A DNA stretch of 64,000 bases. Source: Pantoea eucalypti (GTDB lineage Bacteria; Pseudomonadota; Gammaproteobacteria; Enterobacterales; Enterobacteriaceae). Location of the stretch: NCBI RefSeq assembly GCF_009646115.1, contig NZ_CP045721.1, forward strand, positions 186,001 through 250,000, read 5' to 3'. Below the pieces are notes generated by a model. It was not told the origin of the DNA and did no database searches. It saw only the letters and a program-made list of their open reading frames with translations. Position numbers and translations under genes: made by a program. Within the stretch, counting starts at the first letter, position 1, and every line of letters begins with the position of its first letter. Of this stretch, positions 34,910 to 44,669 are shown piece after piece.

Positions 34910-35743
34910 TTACCCATCCGTTGAGCGTGTGAGGTTTTCCCATTGATCTATTTCCCGACCTAATGCGGCGAGATCCTGCCGTACTAACGATAATGCATCA
35001 CTGCCTAATAACAAATGCCTGGGTGGGTTCTGACTGTTAATTAATGTCAGGATGGCGTGAGCAGCCTTGACGGGATCACCGGGTTGCTTACCACTTTTTT
35101 CCTGACGTGCCTGACGAATGGGGTCGAATAAAGCGTCATAGTCCGGGATACTGCGGTCGCTACGCACCATTGAACGCCCGGCCCAATCCGTGCGAAACGA
35201 GCCGGGCGCCACGGCAGTCACATGTATATTAAAGGGTGCCAGCTCTTTGCTTAATGTCTCCGATATTCCTGCCAGTGCAAATTTGCTGCCACAGTAATAG
35301 CTTATGCCGGGCAGCGTAATGAAACTGCCCATTGAGGTGATATTAATGATGTGTCCACGGCGCCGATGGCGCATTCCCGGCAGGACAGCTTTGATCATCG
35401 CGACTGCGCCAAACACATTCACGTCAAACTGCCGTCGCATCTCAGCGAGCGAGGATTCTTCCAGAATGCCCTCATGGCCATAACCGGCATTATTTACCAG
35501 GACCTCAATGGGCCCGACGTCGGACTCAATCTCATTGACTACCTTATCAATACGCTCAACGTCCGTGACATCAAGCAGTCGTCCAAAAGCGCGCTGTGCA
35601 TCAAGCGCCTCAAAAGCCTTTTGGGCTTCGCGGTTGCGCACAGTACCGATGACTTGATGGCCTGCGGCAAGTGCTTCCCGTGCCAGCGCGAGACCAAAGC
35701 CACTGCTGACGCCGGTGATTAAAATGGTTTTTGCAGATGTCAT
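34910..35743 (-). CDS. Short-chain dehydrogenase/reductase (SDR)
   Basis: A 277-residue classical SDR. TILITGVSSGFGLALAREAL near the start is the TGxxxGxG cofactor motif, followed by LVNNAGYGHEG (NAG), the catalytic Ser in NITSMGSFITLPG and YYCGSKFALAG (YxxxK). I start at ATG 35743; the frame runs further upstream but only into the AraC promoter region. It is divergent from an AraC regulator, the typical arrangement for regulated aldehyde/ketone reductases in this family. NADP preference is likely but not proven. Confidence 0.9.
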   Translation of the reverse strand: MTSAKTILITGVSSGFGLALAREALAAGHQVIGTVRNREAQKAFEALDAQRAFGRLLDVTDVERIDKVVNEIESDVGPIEVLVNNAGYGHEGILEESSLAEMRRQFDVNVFGAVAMIKAVLPGMRHRRRGHIINITSMGSFITLPGISYYCGSKFALAGISETLSKELAPFNIHVTAVAPGSFRTDWAGRSMVRSDRSIPDYDALFDPIRQARQEKSGKQPGDPVKAAHAILTLINSQNPPRHLLLGSDALSLVRQDLAALGREIDQWENLTRSTDG

Positions 35744-35849
35744 AAAAAAGAACTCCCATACAGTGTGAAGGTTGCATGGTATTCTCAGTATCGCCGCATT
35801 CTTAGGCCGTATCTTCTCTTTTTCTTGCCTGATTTTATGAGGTGGCGGG

Positions 35850-36770
35850 ATGTCAGGAATCATTTCTCTGGTGAAAACACTTGCGGTGCAGGAGGGATAC
35901 AACCTCACTGCCTTACCCGATGTGCGCATTTTGCGCTCCGACCGACCGCTTAGGAGAACGCCTGTCCTTTACGATCCGGGCATTGTGATCGTCTGCCAGG
36001 GCAGTAAATGCGGTTATTTCGGTCAGCAGACTTATCTATATGATGAGCAGCACTATCTGGCGGTTTCAGTGCCCGTACCCTTTGTGATGGAAACCGACGC
36101 GTCGGCAGAACATCCGTTACTGGCGATGTATCTGCATCTGGACTTTCAGCTTGCCGCTGAACTGATGCTGCAGATTGAGAAGCATGGCACCCCGCATCCC
36201 TCGGCAGTGCCGCAAAGCATGATGTCGAGCATAATGGATGACAGGGTTAAAACGGCTGTGCTGCGCTTGCTCGAAGTCCTGAATGATCCGCTTGAGGCGG
36301 AGATCCTGGGTCCTGCACGCCTTCGTGAACTCTATTTTCGCGTGCTGACAGGCGTACAGGGCAACGCAATGCGTGCCGCGCTGGCCTTACAGGGCCAGTT
36401 TGGCAAAATCGGCAAAGCGTTACAGCGCATCCATGCCACTTACGCGGAGCCGTTAACGCTGACACAACTGGCGATGGAGACGGGAATGAGCGTACCGACG
36501 TTCCATCATCATTTTAAAGCGATAACCCGGATGCCGCCGATGCAGTATGTGAAATCGATACGCCTGCATCAGGCGCGCATGCTGATGGTACGCCAGCAGA
36601 TCACCGCGGCCGCCGCGAGTTATGCCGTTGGTTATGAAAGCCCGTCGCAATTTAATCGCGAGTTCAAACGCCTGTTTGGCTTGCCGCCAGCAGAGGAGAT
36701 AAAACGTATGCAGCGTCATTTTGTTGTCCCGCCTCCGCAGCCAGCGTCGGTATTCATTTCATCGCATTAA
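35850..36770 (+). CDS. AraC family regulator with AraC_N ligand domain
   Basis: 306 residues. The N-terminal cupin-like AraC_N domain (VLYDPGIVIVCQGSKCGYFG, HYLAVSVPVPFVMETDASAE) is followed by a C-terminal double HTH (LTLTQLAMETGMSVPTFHHH and AAASYAVGYESPSQFNREFK). It probably controls the divergent SDR gene across 106 bases. GAGG precedes the ATG. The protein converges with the SulP gene, 59 bases apart; a GGCGTGC/GCACGCC hairpin lies between them. Confidence 0.9.
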   Translation: MSGIISLVKTLAVQEGYNLTALPDVRILRSDRPLRRTPVLYDPGIVIVCQGSKCGYFGQQTYLYDEQHYLAVSVPVPFVMETDASAEHPLLAMYLHLDFQLAAELMLQIEKHGTPHPSAVPQSMMSSIMDDRVKTAVLRLLEVLNDPLEAEILGPARLRELYFRVLTGVQGNAMRAALALQGQFGKIGKALQRIHATYAEPLTLTQLAMETGMSVPTFHHHFKAITRMPPMQYVKSIRLHQARMLMVRQQITAAAASYAVGYESPSQFNREFKRLFGLPPAEEIKRMQRHFVVPPPQPASVFISSH

Positions 36771-36829
36771 GCTTTCTCAGTTTCGCGGAATAGGGCGTGC
36801 GGATTGGCACGCCAGTGATCTCATGTGGA

Positions 36830-38308
36830 TTAATGGCCACCCATTATCCGTTCAACCTCTTCAGGTTTGTCATGCACACCAAAACGGTCAATGAGCGTGC
36901 GGGTTGCGTCGTTCATGCCCCGGATTTCCACTTTGGCACCCTCGCGGCGGAATTTAATCACGATGCGGTCCAGCGCGTTGATCGACGTAATGTCCCAGAA
37001 ATGCGCGAACGTTACGTCAATCACCACTCTTTCCTGAGTTTCCTGAAAATCAAAGTGGCGGGTAAAACGATCTGCTGAGGCAAAAAAGACCTGGCCTGTC
37101 ACTGTGTAGGTTCGGGTATCACCCTCCAGTGACGACCTGACTGTCATAAAATGGGCCACTTTTGTGGCAAAGTTCAGTGACGCAATCAGCACGCCGGTCA
37201 GCACACCAAACGCAAGATTGTGGGTTGCCACCACCACGACAACGGTCGCCAGCATTACGATGCTGGTTGAAACCGGATGGGTCCGCAGGTTCGTAATTGA
37301 TCGCCATGAGAAGGTGCCGATGGAAACCATAATCATCACCGCAACCAGCGCCGCCATGGGTATCTGAGACACCCAATCGCGCAGGAAGATCACCATCAAC
37401 AGTAGCACCACGCCGGCCGTGAGAGTGGAAAGCCTCCCCCGTCCACCCGACTTCACGTTAATCACTGACTGACCAATCATGGCGCAGCCCGCCATGCCGC
37501 CAATAAATGCCGTACAGACGTTGGCAATACCCTGCGCCTTGCACTCGCGGTTTTTATCGCTCGGGGTGTCGGTCATATCGTCCACAATAGTGGCGGTCAT
37601 CATGGATTCCAGCAGCCCTACAACGGCAAGGCCGGCGGAGTAAGGCAGGATTATCAGCAACGTATCCATGTTCAGTGGAATGTCCGGGATAAGGAACACC
37701 GGCAGGCTATCCGGCAGCTTGCCCATGTCGCCTACGGTGCGCACATCTAAATGCAGCCACATGGAGATGGCGGTCAGCACCACGATGCAGACCAGCGGGG
37801 AGGGAAGGGTTTTATTGAGGTAGGGAAAGAGGTAGATGATTGCCAGGCCTGCGGCGGTGAGCGCATAGACGTGCCAGGTGACGTTTGTGAGCTCTGGCAG
37901 TTGTGCCATAAAGATCAGTATCGCCAGCGCATTGACGAAGCCGGTCACGACCGAACGGGATACGAAGCGCATCAGGCTGCCGAGTTTCAGGTAGCCGGCG
38001 AGCAGCTGCAATATGCCGGTCATTACCGAGGCAGCAAGCAGATACTGCAGCCCGTGGTCCTTAACCAGCGTGACCATCAGCAGCGCCATTGCGCCGGTTG
38101 AAGAAGAGATCATCGCCGGACGGCCGCCAAAGAAAGCCATGACGATGGGGATACAGAATGCGGAGTAGAGTCCAACCTGCGGATCTACGCCAGCGATAAT
38201 AGAAAAGGCGATCGCTTCTGGAATGAGTGCGAGCGCGACAACAATACCAGCAAGGACGTCACCACGGACGTTGCCCAGCCAGTCCTTACGCGTCGAGGAC
38301 AGCAGCAT
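36830..38308 (-). CDS. SulP family anion transporter with STAS domain
   Basis: A 492-residue inner-membrane carrier for sulfate, bicarbonate or dicarboxylates. The start [20 protein letters not shown] and [20 protein letters not shown] are the SLC26/SulP signature, with many hydrophobic helices to about residue 385. The C-terminal STAS domain ([37 protein letters not shown]) is complete. Transcription must cross a 480-base leader with a short peptide frame and hairpins (see separate entry), implying attenuation control. Confidence 0.9.
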   Translation of the reverse strand: MLLSSTRKDWLGNVRGDVLAGIVVALALIPEAIAFSIIAGVDPQVGLYSAFCIPIVMAFFGGRPAMISSSTGAMALLMVTLVKDHGLQYLLAASVMTGILQLLAGYLKLGSLMRFVSRSVVTGFVNALAILIFMAQLPELTNVTWHVYALTAAGLAIIYLFPYLNKTLPSPLVCIVVLTAISMWLHLDVRTVGDMGKLPDSLPVFLIPDIPLNMDTLLIILPYSAGLAVVGLLESMMTATIVDDMTDTPSDKNRECKAQGIANVCTAFIGGMAGCAMIGQSVINVKSGGRGRLSTLTAGVVLLLMVIFLRDWVSQIPMAALVAVMIMVSIGTFSWRSITNLRTHPVSTSIVMLATVVVVVATHNLAFGVLTGVLIASLNFATKVAHFMTVRSSLEGDTRTYTVTGQVFFASADRFTRHFDFQETQERVVIDVTFAHFWDITSINALDRIVIKFRREGAKVEIRGMNDATRTLIDRFGVHDKPEEVERIMGGH

Positions 38309-38590
38309 AGTAATTTCTCAGATTTTGAATACAGTCAGCCCGGGAGGGCAAAAAGTTTCAGGTACAAAAAAGCACATCCGCAGACAGGATGTTTTCGAGT
38401 GTGCGACTGAGATTACTCAGTGCGACAGGGGAGGGTGAAGACTCAGGGTGGCGTAAGACGCATGATTTTTGAGTTCTCCTTTAAGGCAAAAAGGTGCCTG
38501 CAGGACTGAATTTAGCCAGCAGAGACGGTGGAGGCTGCGCTGACGGTGATGTCCGTTCTTATCCGGACAGGCAATCAACTATAAACGAAA
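38309..38590 (-). promoter_or_regulatory. Long leader of the SulP gene with MRLTPP-stop peptide and hairpins
   Basis: On the minus strand, AAAGGAGAA is followed 11-12 bases on by an ATG (38463) coding MRLTPP and a TGA (38443-38445). Downstream come a hairpin ACTGAG-TAAT-CTCAGT (38405-38420) and then ACATCC-loop-GGATGT followed by GC and six T (38366-38392), a terminator-like element about 60 bases before the SulP start. Upstream there is a GTCCGG...CCGGAC-like stem near 38555-38575. Tandem Pro codons before a stop are known to slow translation termination, so ribosome-dependent attenuation is plausible. Not a riboswitch class I recognise. Confidence 0.5.
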
Positions 38591-38793
38591 GGGATGTGAG
38601 GTCAACATTTGAGCGCGCAGAAGGGTGTCGGTGACAGCCGCAGAAACGGGCATGCAGGTACGCGCCATCCGGGGCATAGCACAGTAATATGTGAAACCAG
38701 CTGAACAATATATGTGGAATGATGCATGTGTGTTGACGGCACAGAGATAGAAAGTCACACTGTTTTTTTACCCCTGTTATCGGGAGCTCTATC
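38591..38793. other. Intergenic between SulP leader and arsR
   Basis: Should hold divergent promoters for the SulP leader and arsR. TTGACG...CACACT near 38730-38760 is a possible arsR promoter; no clear operator seen here. Confidence 0.3.
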
Positions 38794-39147
38794 ATGCCCC
38801 AGCTTTCTCCTCTTCAGCTCTTCAAAGGGCTGTCGGACGAAACGCGTTTAAACCTTGTCCTGCTTTTGCGCGAAAAAGGCGAACTCTGTGTGTGCGAGCT
38901 GACGCTTATACTGAAAGAAAGCCAGCCCAAGATATCGCGGCATCTCGCTTTACTCAGAGATACAGGCCTGCTGATTGACAGGCGAGAGGGCAAATGGATT
39001 CATTACCGGTTGTCACCTCACATGCCCGCCTGGGCGGCAGCGGTGATTGAACAGGCTTATCTTTGTCAGCGGGATGACATTTTGGATCTCAGCAAGCAGG
39101 CTGAACGGGACAACGTGACCACTAACGGCAAATCTGTCTGCATTTAA
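38794..39147 (+). CDS. arsR: Arsenical resistance operon repressor ArsR
   Basis: A 117-residue ArsR/SmtB repressor. The As(III) site [11 protein letters not shown] (Cys-Val-Cys) lies on the recognition-region helix, and [20 protein letters not shown] is the winged HTH. The sequence is collinear with Escherichia ArsR. It releases DNA on binding As(III) or Sb(III). First gene of arsRBC; the gap to arsB is 86 bases and contains an operator-like repeat. Confidence 0.95.
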   Translation: MPQLSPLQLFKGLSDETRLNLVLLLREKGELCVCELTLILKESQPKISRHLALLRDTGLLIDRREGKWIHYRLSPHMPAWAAAVIEQAYLCQRDDILDLSKQAERDNVTTNGKSVCI

Positions 39148-39157
39148 AAATTTTATA

Positions 39158-39185
39158 CATACACATATGTTTTTTCATATGTATT
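39158..39185. promoter_or_regulatory. Putative ArsR operator between arsR and arsB
   Basis: ACACATATG-TTTTTT-CATATGTAT is a near-perfect inverted repeat with CATATG half-sites and a T-rich spacer, like the ATCATATG...TTATGTG site bound by Escherichia ArsR. Its place before arsB suggests a second regulated promoter for arsBC, or a hairpin that tunes expression. Confidence 0.5.
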
Positions 39186-39233
39186 TTGAATTGCTGTGCC
39201 CGTTATGACAGGCGCAGTATTAAAGGAGAGTGT

Positions 39234-40517
39234 ATGTTTCTGGCGGGTGCAGTTTTTATCCTGACACTGGTACTGGTTATCTGGCAGCCGAAAGGGCTCA
39301 GTATTGGCTGGAGCGCCGTTATTGGTGCTGCGCTGGCACTGCTCACCGGCGTGGTGCATATCGATGATATTCCGGTTGTCTGGCAGATTGTCTGGAATGC
39401 CACGGCCACGTTTATTGCGGTCATCATCATCAGCCTGCTGTTAGATGAGTCTGGCTTTTTTGAGTGGGCGGCTCTGCATGTTTCCCGCTGGGGAGGCGGC
39501 AGAGGCAGACTGCTGTTCACCTGCATTATTTTGCTGGGCGCGGCGGTGGCGGCGCTGTTTGCCAATGACGGTGCTGCACTTATCCTGACGCCCATCGTCA
39601 TCGCTATGCTGCTTGCGCTGGGTTTCAGTCCGGCTGCCACGCTGGCATTTGTTATAGCGGCCGGCTTTATCGCGGACACGTCCAGCCTGCCGCTTATCGT
39701 CTCGAACCTGGTCAACATCGTGACGGCGGATTTCTTTAAGCTGGGCTTTAGTGAGTATGCGTCCGTCATGGTTCCGGTGAATATCGCCTCTGTTGCCGCC
39801 ACGCTGGGAATGCTGCATCTGTTTTTCCGCAAAGAGATTCCGGTCACCTATGACCTGACCAGGCTGAAGCTTCCACGGGAAGCTATTCGTGACAGGCGAA
39901 CCTTTAAAGCCGGCTGGCTGGTTCTGCTCCTGCTGCTGGCCGGCTTTTTTGGTCTGGAGCCGCTCGGCGTGCCGGTTAGTCTGGTTGCGGCGGTGGCGGC
40001 ATTTATCCTCTGGCTGGTTGCCCGAAAAGGGGCGGTTATTGATACCGGTAAAGTGCTGAAAGGTGCGCCCTGGCAGATAGTCATCTTTTCGCTGGGCATG
40101 TACCTCGTCGTGTATGGCCTGCGCAATGCCGGACTCACGGATTACCTATCGGCTGCACTGAACCGGTTTGCGGAGCACGGCGTCTGGGGTGCGACGATGG
40201 GTACCGGTTTTCTCACAGCCTTTTTGTCATCAGTGATGAACAACATGCCAACGGTCTTAGTCGGAGCGCTCTCCATTGACGGCAGCACCGCTCAGGGTGT
40301 GGTGAAGGAGGCGATGATATATGCCAACATCATTGGCTGCGACCTCGGCCCGAAAATCACTCCGATTGGCAGCCTGGCAACCCTGCTGTGGCTGCACGTT
40401 CTGGCACAGAAAAACATCAGCGTCAGCTGGGGCTATTACTTTCGCGTGGGCATTATCATGACCCTGCCGGTGCTTTTTGTGACGCTGGCCGCGCTGGCCC
40501 TGCGTCTCTCTGTTTAA
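39234..40517 (+). CDS. arsB: Arsenite/antimonite efflux pump ArsB
   Basis: A 427-residue inner-membrane carrier that exports As(III) using the proton motive force. AAAGGAG lies six bases before ATG 39234. It is collinear with Escherichia ArsB from [20 protein letters not shown] through [20 protein letters not shown] and [20 protein letters not shown] to the end. No arsA ATPase is adjacent, so it works as a secondary transporter. Confidence 0.96.
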   Translation: MFLAGAVFILTLVLVIWQPKGLSIGWSAVIGAALALLTGVVHIDDIPVVWQIVWNATATFIAVIIISLLLDESGFFEWAALHVSRWGGGRGRLLFTCIILLGAAVAALFANDGAALILTPIVIAMLLALGFSPAATLAFVIAAGFIADTSSLPLIVSNLVNIVTADFFKLGFSEYASVMVPVNIASVAATLGMLHLFFRKEIPVTYDLTRLKLPREAIRDRRTFKAGWLVLLLLLAGFFGLEPLGVPVSLVAAVAAFILWLVARKGAVIDTGKVLKGAPWQIVIFSLGMYLVVYGLRNAGLTDYLSAALNRFAEHGVWGATMGTGFLTAFLSSVMNNMPTVLVGALSIDGSTAQGVVKEAMIYANIIGCDLGPKITPIGSLATLLWLHVLAQKNISVSWGYYFRVGIIMTLPVLFVTLAALALRLSV

Positions 40518-40565
40518 CCTTAATCTGGCGCTGCGTGCACGCACCGTCTTAAAGGAACATCGCTA

Positions 40566-40967
40566 ATGACTGACATAACTATTTATCACAACCCGGCCTG
40601 TGGGACGTCTCGTAACACCCTGGCGTTTATCCGCAACAGTGGTGTAGAGCCTTTAGTGATTCTGTATCTGGAGACGCCGCCGACCCGCGACGAGCTGCAA
40701 AAACTGATTGCAGAGATGGGAATAAGCGTGCGCGAATTACTGCGCAAAAACACGGAACCGTATGAGCAACTGGGGCTGGCAGAGGACAAGTTCAGCGATG
40801 ATGAACTGCTTGATGCCATGCTGGCTCATCCTATCCTCATTAATCGTCCGGTGGTGGTGACGCCGCTCGGCACAAAGCTTTGTCGTCCGTCGGAGGGGGT
40901 TCTGGAGATTCTGCCGGACCCGCAGCAGGGACCGTTTACCAAAGAAGAGGGTGGGAGTAATCAGTGA
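40566..40967 (+). CDS. arsC: Glutaredoxin-dependent arsenate reductase ArsC
   Basis: A 133-residue cytosolic enzyme reducing As(V) to As(III) for ArsB. Catalytic Cys12 is in YHNPACGTSRNTL, with the downstream Arg positions in the NRPVVVTPLGTKLCRPSE region. The C-terminus is a little shorter than in plasmid R773 ArsC. AAAGGAA precedes the ATG, 48 bases after arsB. Completes an arsRBC operon. Confidence 0.95.
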   Translation: MTDITIYHNPACGTSRNTLAFIRNSGVEPLVILYLETPPTRDELQKLIAEMGISVRELLRKNTEPYEQLGLAEDKFSDDELLDAMLAHPILINRPVVVTPLGTKLCRPSEGVLEILPDPQQGPFTKEEGGSNQ

Positions 40968-41330
40968 AACATCAGCGCGTCTGATAACGTCAACGTGGGC
41001 AGATTCGGTTACGCTTCAGGCAGACCTGAGAATACCTTGTGGGCATGTATCAGAGCGGATACGGCAGGGCCGCAGAGAGCGATGTTATCCGCAGCGGATA
41101 AAAGCGCGAAGGTAACCTGACCGTAAAACGGCTGGTTACTCTCAATTTAATTGTGAAAGGTTCTCAGTTAATGATAAAAAACCCGCCATCTTCAGCGGGT
41201 TGAACAGTTAAGTCGTTCAAGTTTTATTCCAGGCGCCAGCTCCAGCAGTGAAGTGGCACATTTCAGCCTGGAAGAAAACGCAAATTCTGCAAGACGAATT
41301 AATATTAAAACAGATTAAAGCGCTGAATCA
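40968..41330. other. Intergenic after arsC
   Basis: No gene. Contains the terminator for the leftward MCP gene (41171-41197); no clear terminator for arsC itself. Confidence 0.4.
41171..41197 (-). terminator. Terminator of the MCP gene
   Basis: On the minus strand AACCCGC-loop-GCGGGTT is followed by TTTTA. It lies 134 bases after the MCP stop. Confidence 0.8.
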
Positions 41331-42992
41331 TCAAAAGCTTTGCCAGTTCTGATCACCTGCTGCCGCGACGGCAGGACCTGTGCGCAAAACGGGTGCGGCC
41401 GGTACCGGGCGGTTTACATTGCTGTGTGATGGCGACGCAGGGACAGACGATGAAGCGAGCGTGAAAGTATTGACCAGCTGGTTAAGTGACGCCGCCTGCT
41501 CCATCAGCGAACGTGAGGCTGCAGAAGCCTCTTCAACCAGCGCGGCGTTTTGCTGTGTTACATCGTCCATCTGATCCACGGCTTGATGAACCTGTCCGAT
41601 TCCCTGAGACTGCTCACTGGCCGCCACGGATATTTCATCGACCAGATGAGTAACCTGACGAACGGCATCGTTCATTCTGGCAATATTTTCGCCCACACCT
41701 TCTGCCTGTGCTGAGCCAGCCTGAACAAAGCCCATAGACGATTCGATAAGCGCCTTGATTTCACGCGCTGAAGACGATGAACGCTGCGCAAGATTGCGGA
41801 CTTCACCGGCCACGACGGCAAAGCCACGGCCCTGCTCACCAGCACGGGCAGCTTCTACAGCGGCGTTGAGGGCCAGAATATTGGTCTGAAAAGCGATCCC
41901 CTCGATCAGTGAAATGATATCGGTGATTTTCGATGAGCTTCCCCGGATATCGCTCATTGTTGACAGCAGAGTGTGCACACGACCTGCACTGTCTTCTGAG
42001 ATTTCATGCGCATTTTTTGCCAGCTGGCTGGCAAGACGCGTGTTTTCTGCGGTCTGACGGACGGTCTCACTCAACTCAGACATACTGGCAGCCGTTTGCT
42101 CCAGTGAGGCAGCCTGCTCCTCAGTACGGGATGAGAGATCTTCGTTACCGGCAGATATCTGCGCCGAGGCTGAGCTGACCGACTGAGCAGAAGCTTCTAC
42201 TTTTGAAAGCGAGGCTGAGACATTGCCGATGAGCTGATTGAAGGCCTTCGCGGTCATGCCGATTTCATCCCGGCGTGACTCGTCCACCCTGAGGGTAAGG
42301 TCAAGCTTCTCGCTGGCTGTTTCCATGGTCTTCCGCATACCATTCAGCTGACTACGGATGGCGAAAATAGTTTTCAACGCAAAGAATGCAAGAATAGTGA
42401 TAGCCAGCGCGGAGCCACCCATCAGGCTCCAGAGTGTCACCTGATAACTCCGGTCGTTCTCTTTTCTCAGGGCTTTACTGATGTCCACATTAAGCTGAAG
42501 CTGTTTCTTGTAACCTGCAATCAACTGGCGTGCCCATTCGCCAAGGCCGTCATTACTTTGAAGCGCGCCTAGCGCAACAGCGTCATTCTGTGCGCGTGAG
42601 CCAGCAAGAAACTCCGGAAGTGAGGCGTCAATTTTTTTTATGGTAGAGAATGCATCCTCAGTTAACTGCCGGTCTTCCTCATTGGAAATGTCGTTGCTGA
42701 GGTAAAACTGATTCATGGATTTGATATTGCTGATAGTTTCATCAATTTTTTTTTCAACTTCAGCCTGGCGCCGGGGTTCTGTTGCACTCTGGTGGCGGTA
42801 CAGCCAGATAATTAGCGTATTACTGTCGTCAACCAGTTTGCCCAGATCCAGAAGCGATGGAACCGTGTTTTCCTGCACATACTGAAAGCGGGACTGAAAT
42901 CCGCTAGCAACGAAGACGGCCACAATAACCATCGCGACCAGCGCGGTAGAGAGAAGTTAAAAGGTGAGCAATAATCGCTGTGTAATTGTCAT
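41331..42992 (-). pseudogene. Methyl-accepting chemotaxis protein with early stop codon
   Basis: The natural start is ATG 42992 (AGGAATAAAG upstream): MTITQRLLLTF, then an in-frame TAA (42957-42959), then [20 protein letters not shown], which completes the first membrane helix. The rest is an intact 4HB-type periplasmic domain, second helix ([20 protein letters not shown]), HAMP and full signalling domain ([40 protein letters not shown]). Translation could restart at ATG 42932, but half of the first helix would be lost. A single stop separates this from a functional receptor. No pentapeptide CheR tether was evident at the C-terminus. Confidence 0.8.
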
Positions 42993-43294
42993 CTTTATTC
43001 CTGCTTTTTTAAGTGGTTAATGATATGGGCTGTCTATTTGAAAATATTCAGCATATCTATCGGCATAAAGATGAACTTAATTAGAAAAAAACTGATGTTT
43101 CAGGTAACTGAAGTTCAGTGCAGTGTCTTGACTGGCATAGTCGTCGTAAGGATCAGAAATACAGGTTGGGAGTAACGTCTGCTTCTGGCACAAAGCGAAC
43201 ATTGATGGCATTAGCCATGAGAGGGTGCAATTGTCATACTGGACACAATTATAATTCTGTCCAGACCATGCAAATTGAAATCACAGGAAGAATT
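42993..43294. other. Intergenic with one dispersed repeat
   Basis: Promoter region of the MCP gene; carries dispersed repeat copy 43177-43200. Otherwise nothing. Confidence 0.4.
43177..43200. repeat. Dispersed palindromic repeat, copy 1 (type A)
   Basis: GTCTGCTTC-TGGCA-CAAAGCGAAC, a variant of the type A unit whose arms are GTCCGCTT and AAGCGGAC around CTGGCACA. See the finding on the repeat family. Confidence 0.75.
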
Positions 43295-43747
43295 ATGGAC
43301 ATCCAACTCACAAGCGTTACCCCGGACAGCCCAGGATTTGCTGAGTTAAGATCGCAGAGCATGGCTGAAGGATTTAACATGTTACGCCGACTGCAAGATA
43401 ACTGGCTTAGCGGACAGAATCGCTTTGATAGACCAGGAGAAAAACTAATTGGGGCATCTATAGATGGATTAATGGTTGGCGTTTGTGGACTTAACATCGA
43501 TCCATTTACCTCAGAAACTGGCATCGGACGTCTGCGACATCTCTATGTAGACTCAGGATGGAGAAAAAGGCAGATCGGCAGTGCCCTGCTCAGTGAGATA
43601 ATTAAGGATTCTGACCGCTGGTTTGATTTTATCAACACAAACGCTCCTCCATTGGCATTCATTTTTTATGAACGAGCTGGCTTTGTTGCTTTAACTGGCA
43701 TAGAAAAAGTCACCCACCATCTCTGCCTCAGAGACCCAGCGCGTTAA
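43295..43747 (+). CDS. GNAT family N-acetyltransferase
   Basis: A 150-residue acetyl-CoA-dependent acyltransferase. The motif A region RLRHLYVDSGWRKRQIGSAL holds the pyrophosphate loop, and FYERAGFVALTG is the usual C-terminal strand. I take ATG 43295, which has GGAAG eight bases upstream; the frame is open further up. Substrate unknown. Confidence 0.85.
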   Translation: MDIQLTSVTPDSPGFAELRSQSMAEGFNMLRRLQDNWLSGQNRFDRPGEKLIGASIDGLMVGVCGLNIDPFTSETGIGRLRHLYVDSGWRKRQIGSALLSEIIKDSDRWFDFINTNAPPLAFIFYERAGFVALTGIEKVTHHLCLRDPAR

Positions 43748-44182
43748 TACAGTCATCTTGTGGATTGACCACATATTCTGTCCAGTGAACCTTTTTTACA
43801 GGAATGCCGGCCAGGGTATAGTCCTGGCGTAATCAAACCGTAAATCAGAGACATTACATTAAATCCATGCCGCCTGGACACACTGCGTTTCTGAGCAGGT
43901 TTGCAGAACGGCGACTGGAAAATCTTCAGGATATCAAATGAACTGACTGGCAGCTTTGAGCGAAGAGCGGACCTGTAGGCTAAGAATGTAGGCTGCAATA
44001 CCATTATGCTGATTTATTGTGCAGTGAGGTATCCTGCATCATGTTAATGAAGACAATATTCATAGCGATTAGCCAATCGGCATTTTTTCTGAAAGAGAGT
44101 ATGTTAAACCGTCTGCTTTGATTAGAGTTTCAACATTCATAAGGTCCTCTGTTCTCTGCCAACCAGTTTGTCACCTGAACAT
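43748..44182. other. Intergenic with a type B repeat
   Basis: An 83-codon minus frame (43753-44004) has no support and overlaps the repeat half-unit TTTGAGCGAAGAGCGGAC at 43955-43972. Nothing else recognised. Confidence 0.4.
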
Positions 44183-44584
44183 TCAATCACCGTCGTACTG
44201 TTCTCTTGCTACCCGAAAATAGCTGGAGGAGGTGATAATCCAGGACCATAAAGGTAACATCCGCATAAGCATTTCTTTTCCCATATGGGTAATCGCATAA
44301 ACCACCCGGGGCAATTTTTCCTCGTAATCACAGCGGGATATAAGCCCGTCCCGCTCCAGATGGCGTAATGTTCGCGTCAGCATTCTTTGAGTGACATCCG
44401 TAAGGTAGCGGCGTAACTCACCATAGCGAAGAGGTCCGCTGGTACCAAGAATATGCAGCACGCCCAGCGACCAGCGATTACCTGCATGCGCCAGGATCTC
44501 ACGTTTCAGTCCCTCATCATCGTTGCTTAATTCTTCACAAAACTCCTTTGAAAATTGCAACAGTGCTTCCCGTTCAGACTCCAT
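44183..44584 (-). CDS. HxlR family transcriptional regulator
   Basis: A 133-residue winged-HTH protein: GNRWSLGVLHILGTSGPLRY, ELRRYLTDVTQRMLTRTLRH and LERDGLISR are the HxlR core. GGAGGTGAT lies just before the ATG. It is divergent from the NmrA-like gene at 44670 over an 85-base region and probably controls it. HxlR proteins often sense reactive aldehydes or quinones. Confidence 0.9.
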   Translation of the reverse strand: MESEREALLQFSKEFCEELSNDDEGLKREILAHAGNRWSLGVLHILGTSGPLRYGELRRYLTDVTQRMLTRTLRHLERDGLISRCDYEEKLPRVVYAITHMGKEMLMRMLPLWSWIITSSSYFRVAREQYDGD

Positions 44585-44669
44585 ATCACCTCCGGTATCA
44601 TGTGTGTGCCTAATTGAACCAGGCTATGTCAGCTGTCAGGATGACGTTTTAATACAACAGGAAGCAAGA

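Noticed and set aside
43753-44004. 83-codon minus ORF
   Set aside because: Crosses a dispersed repeat and lacks a start signal.
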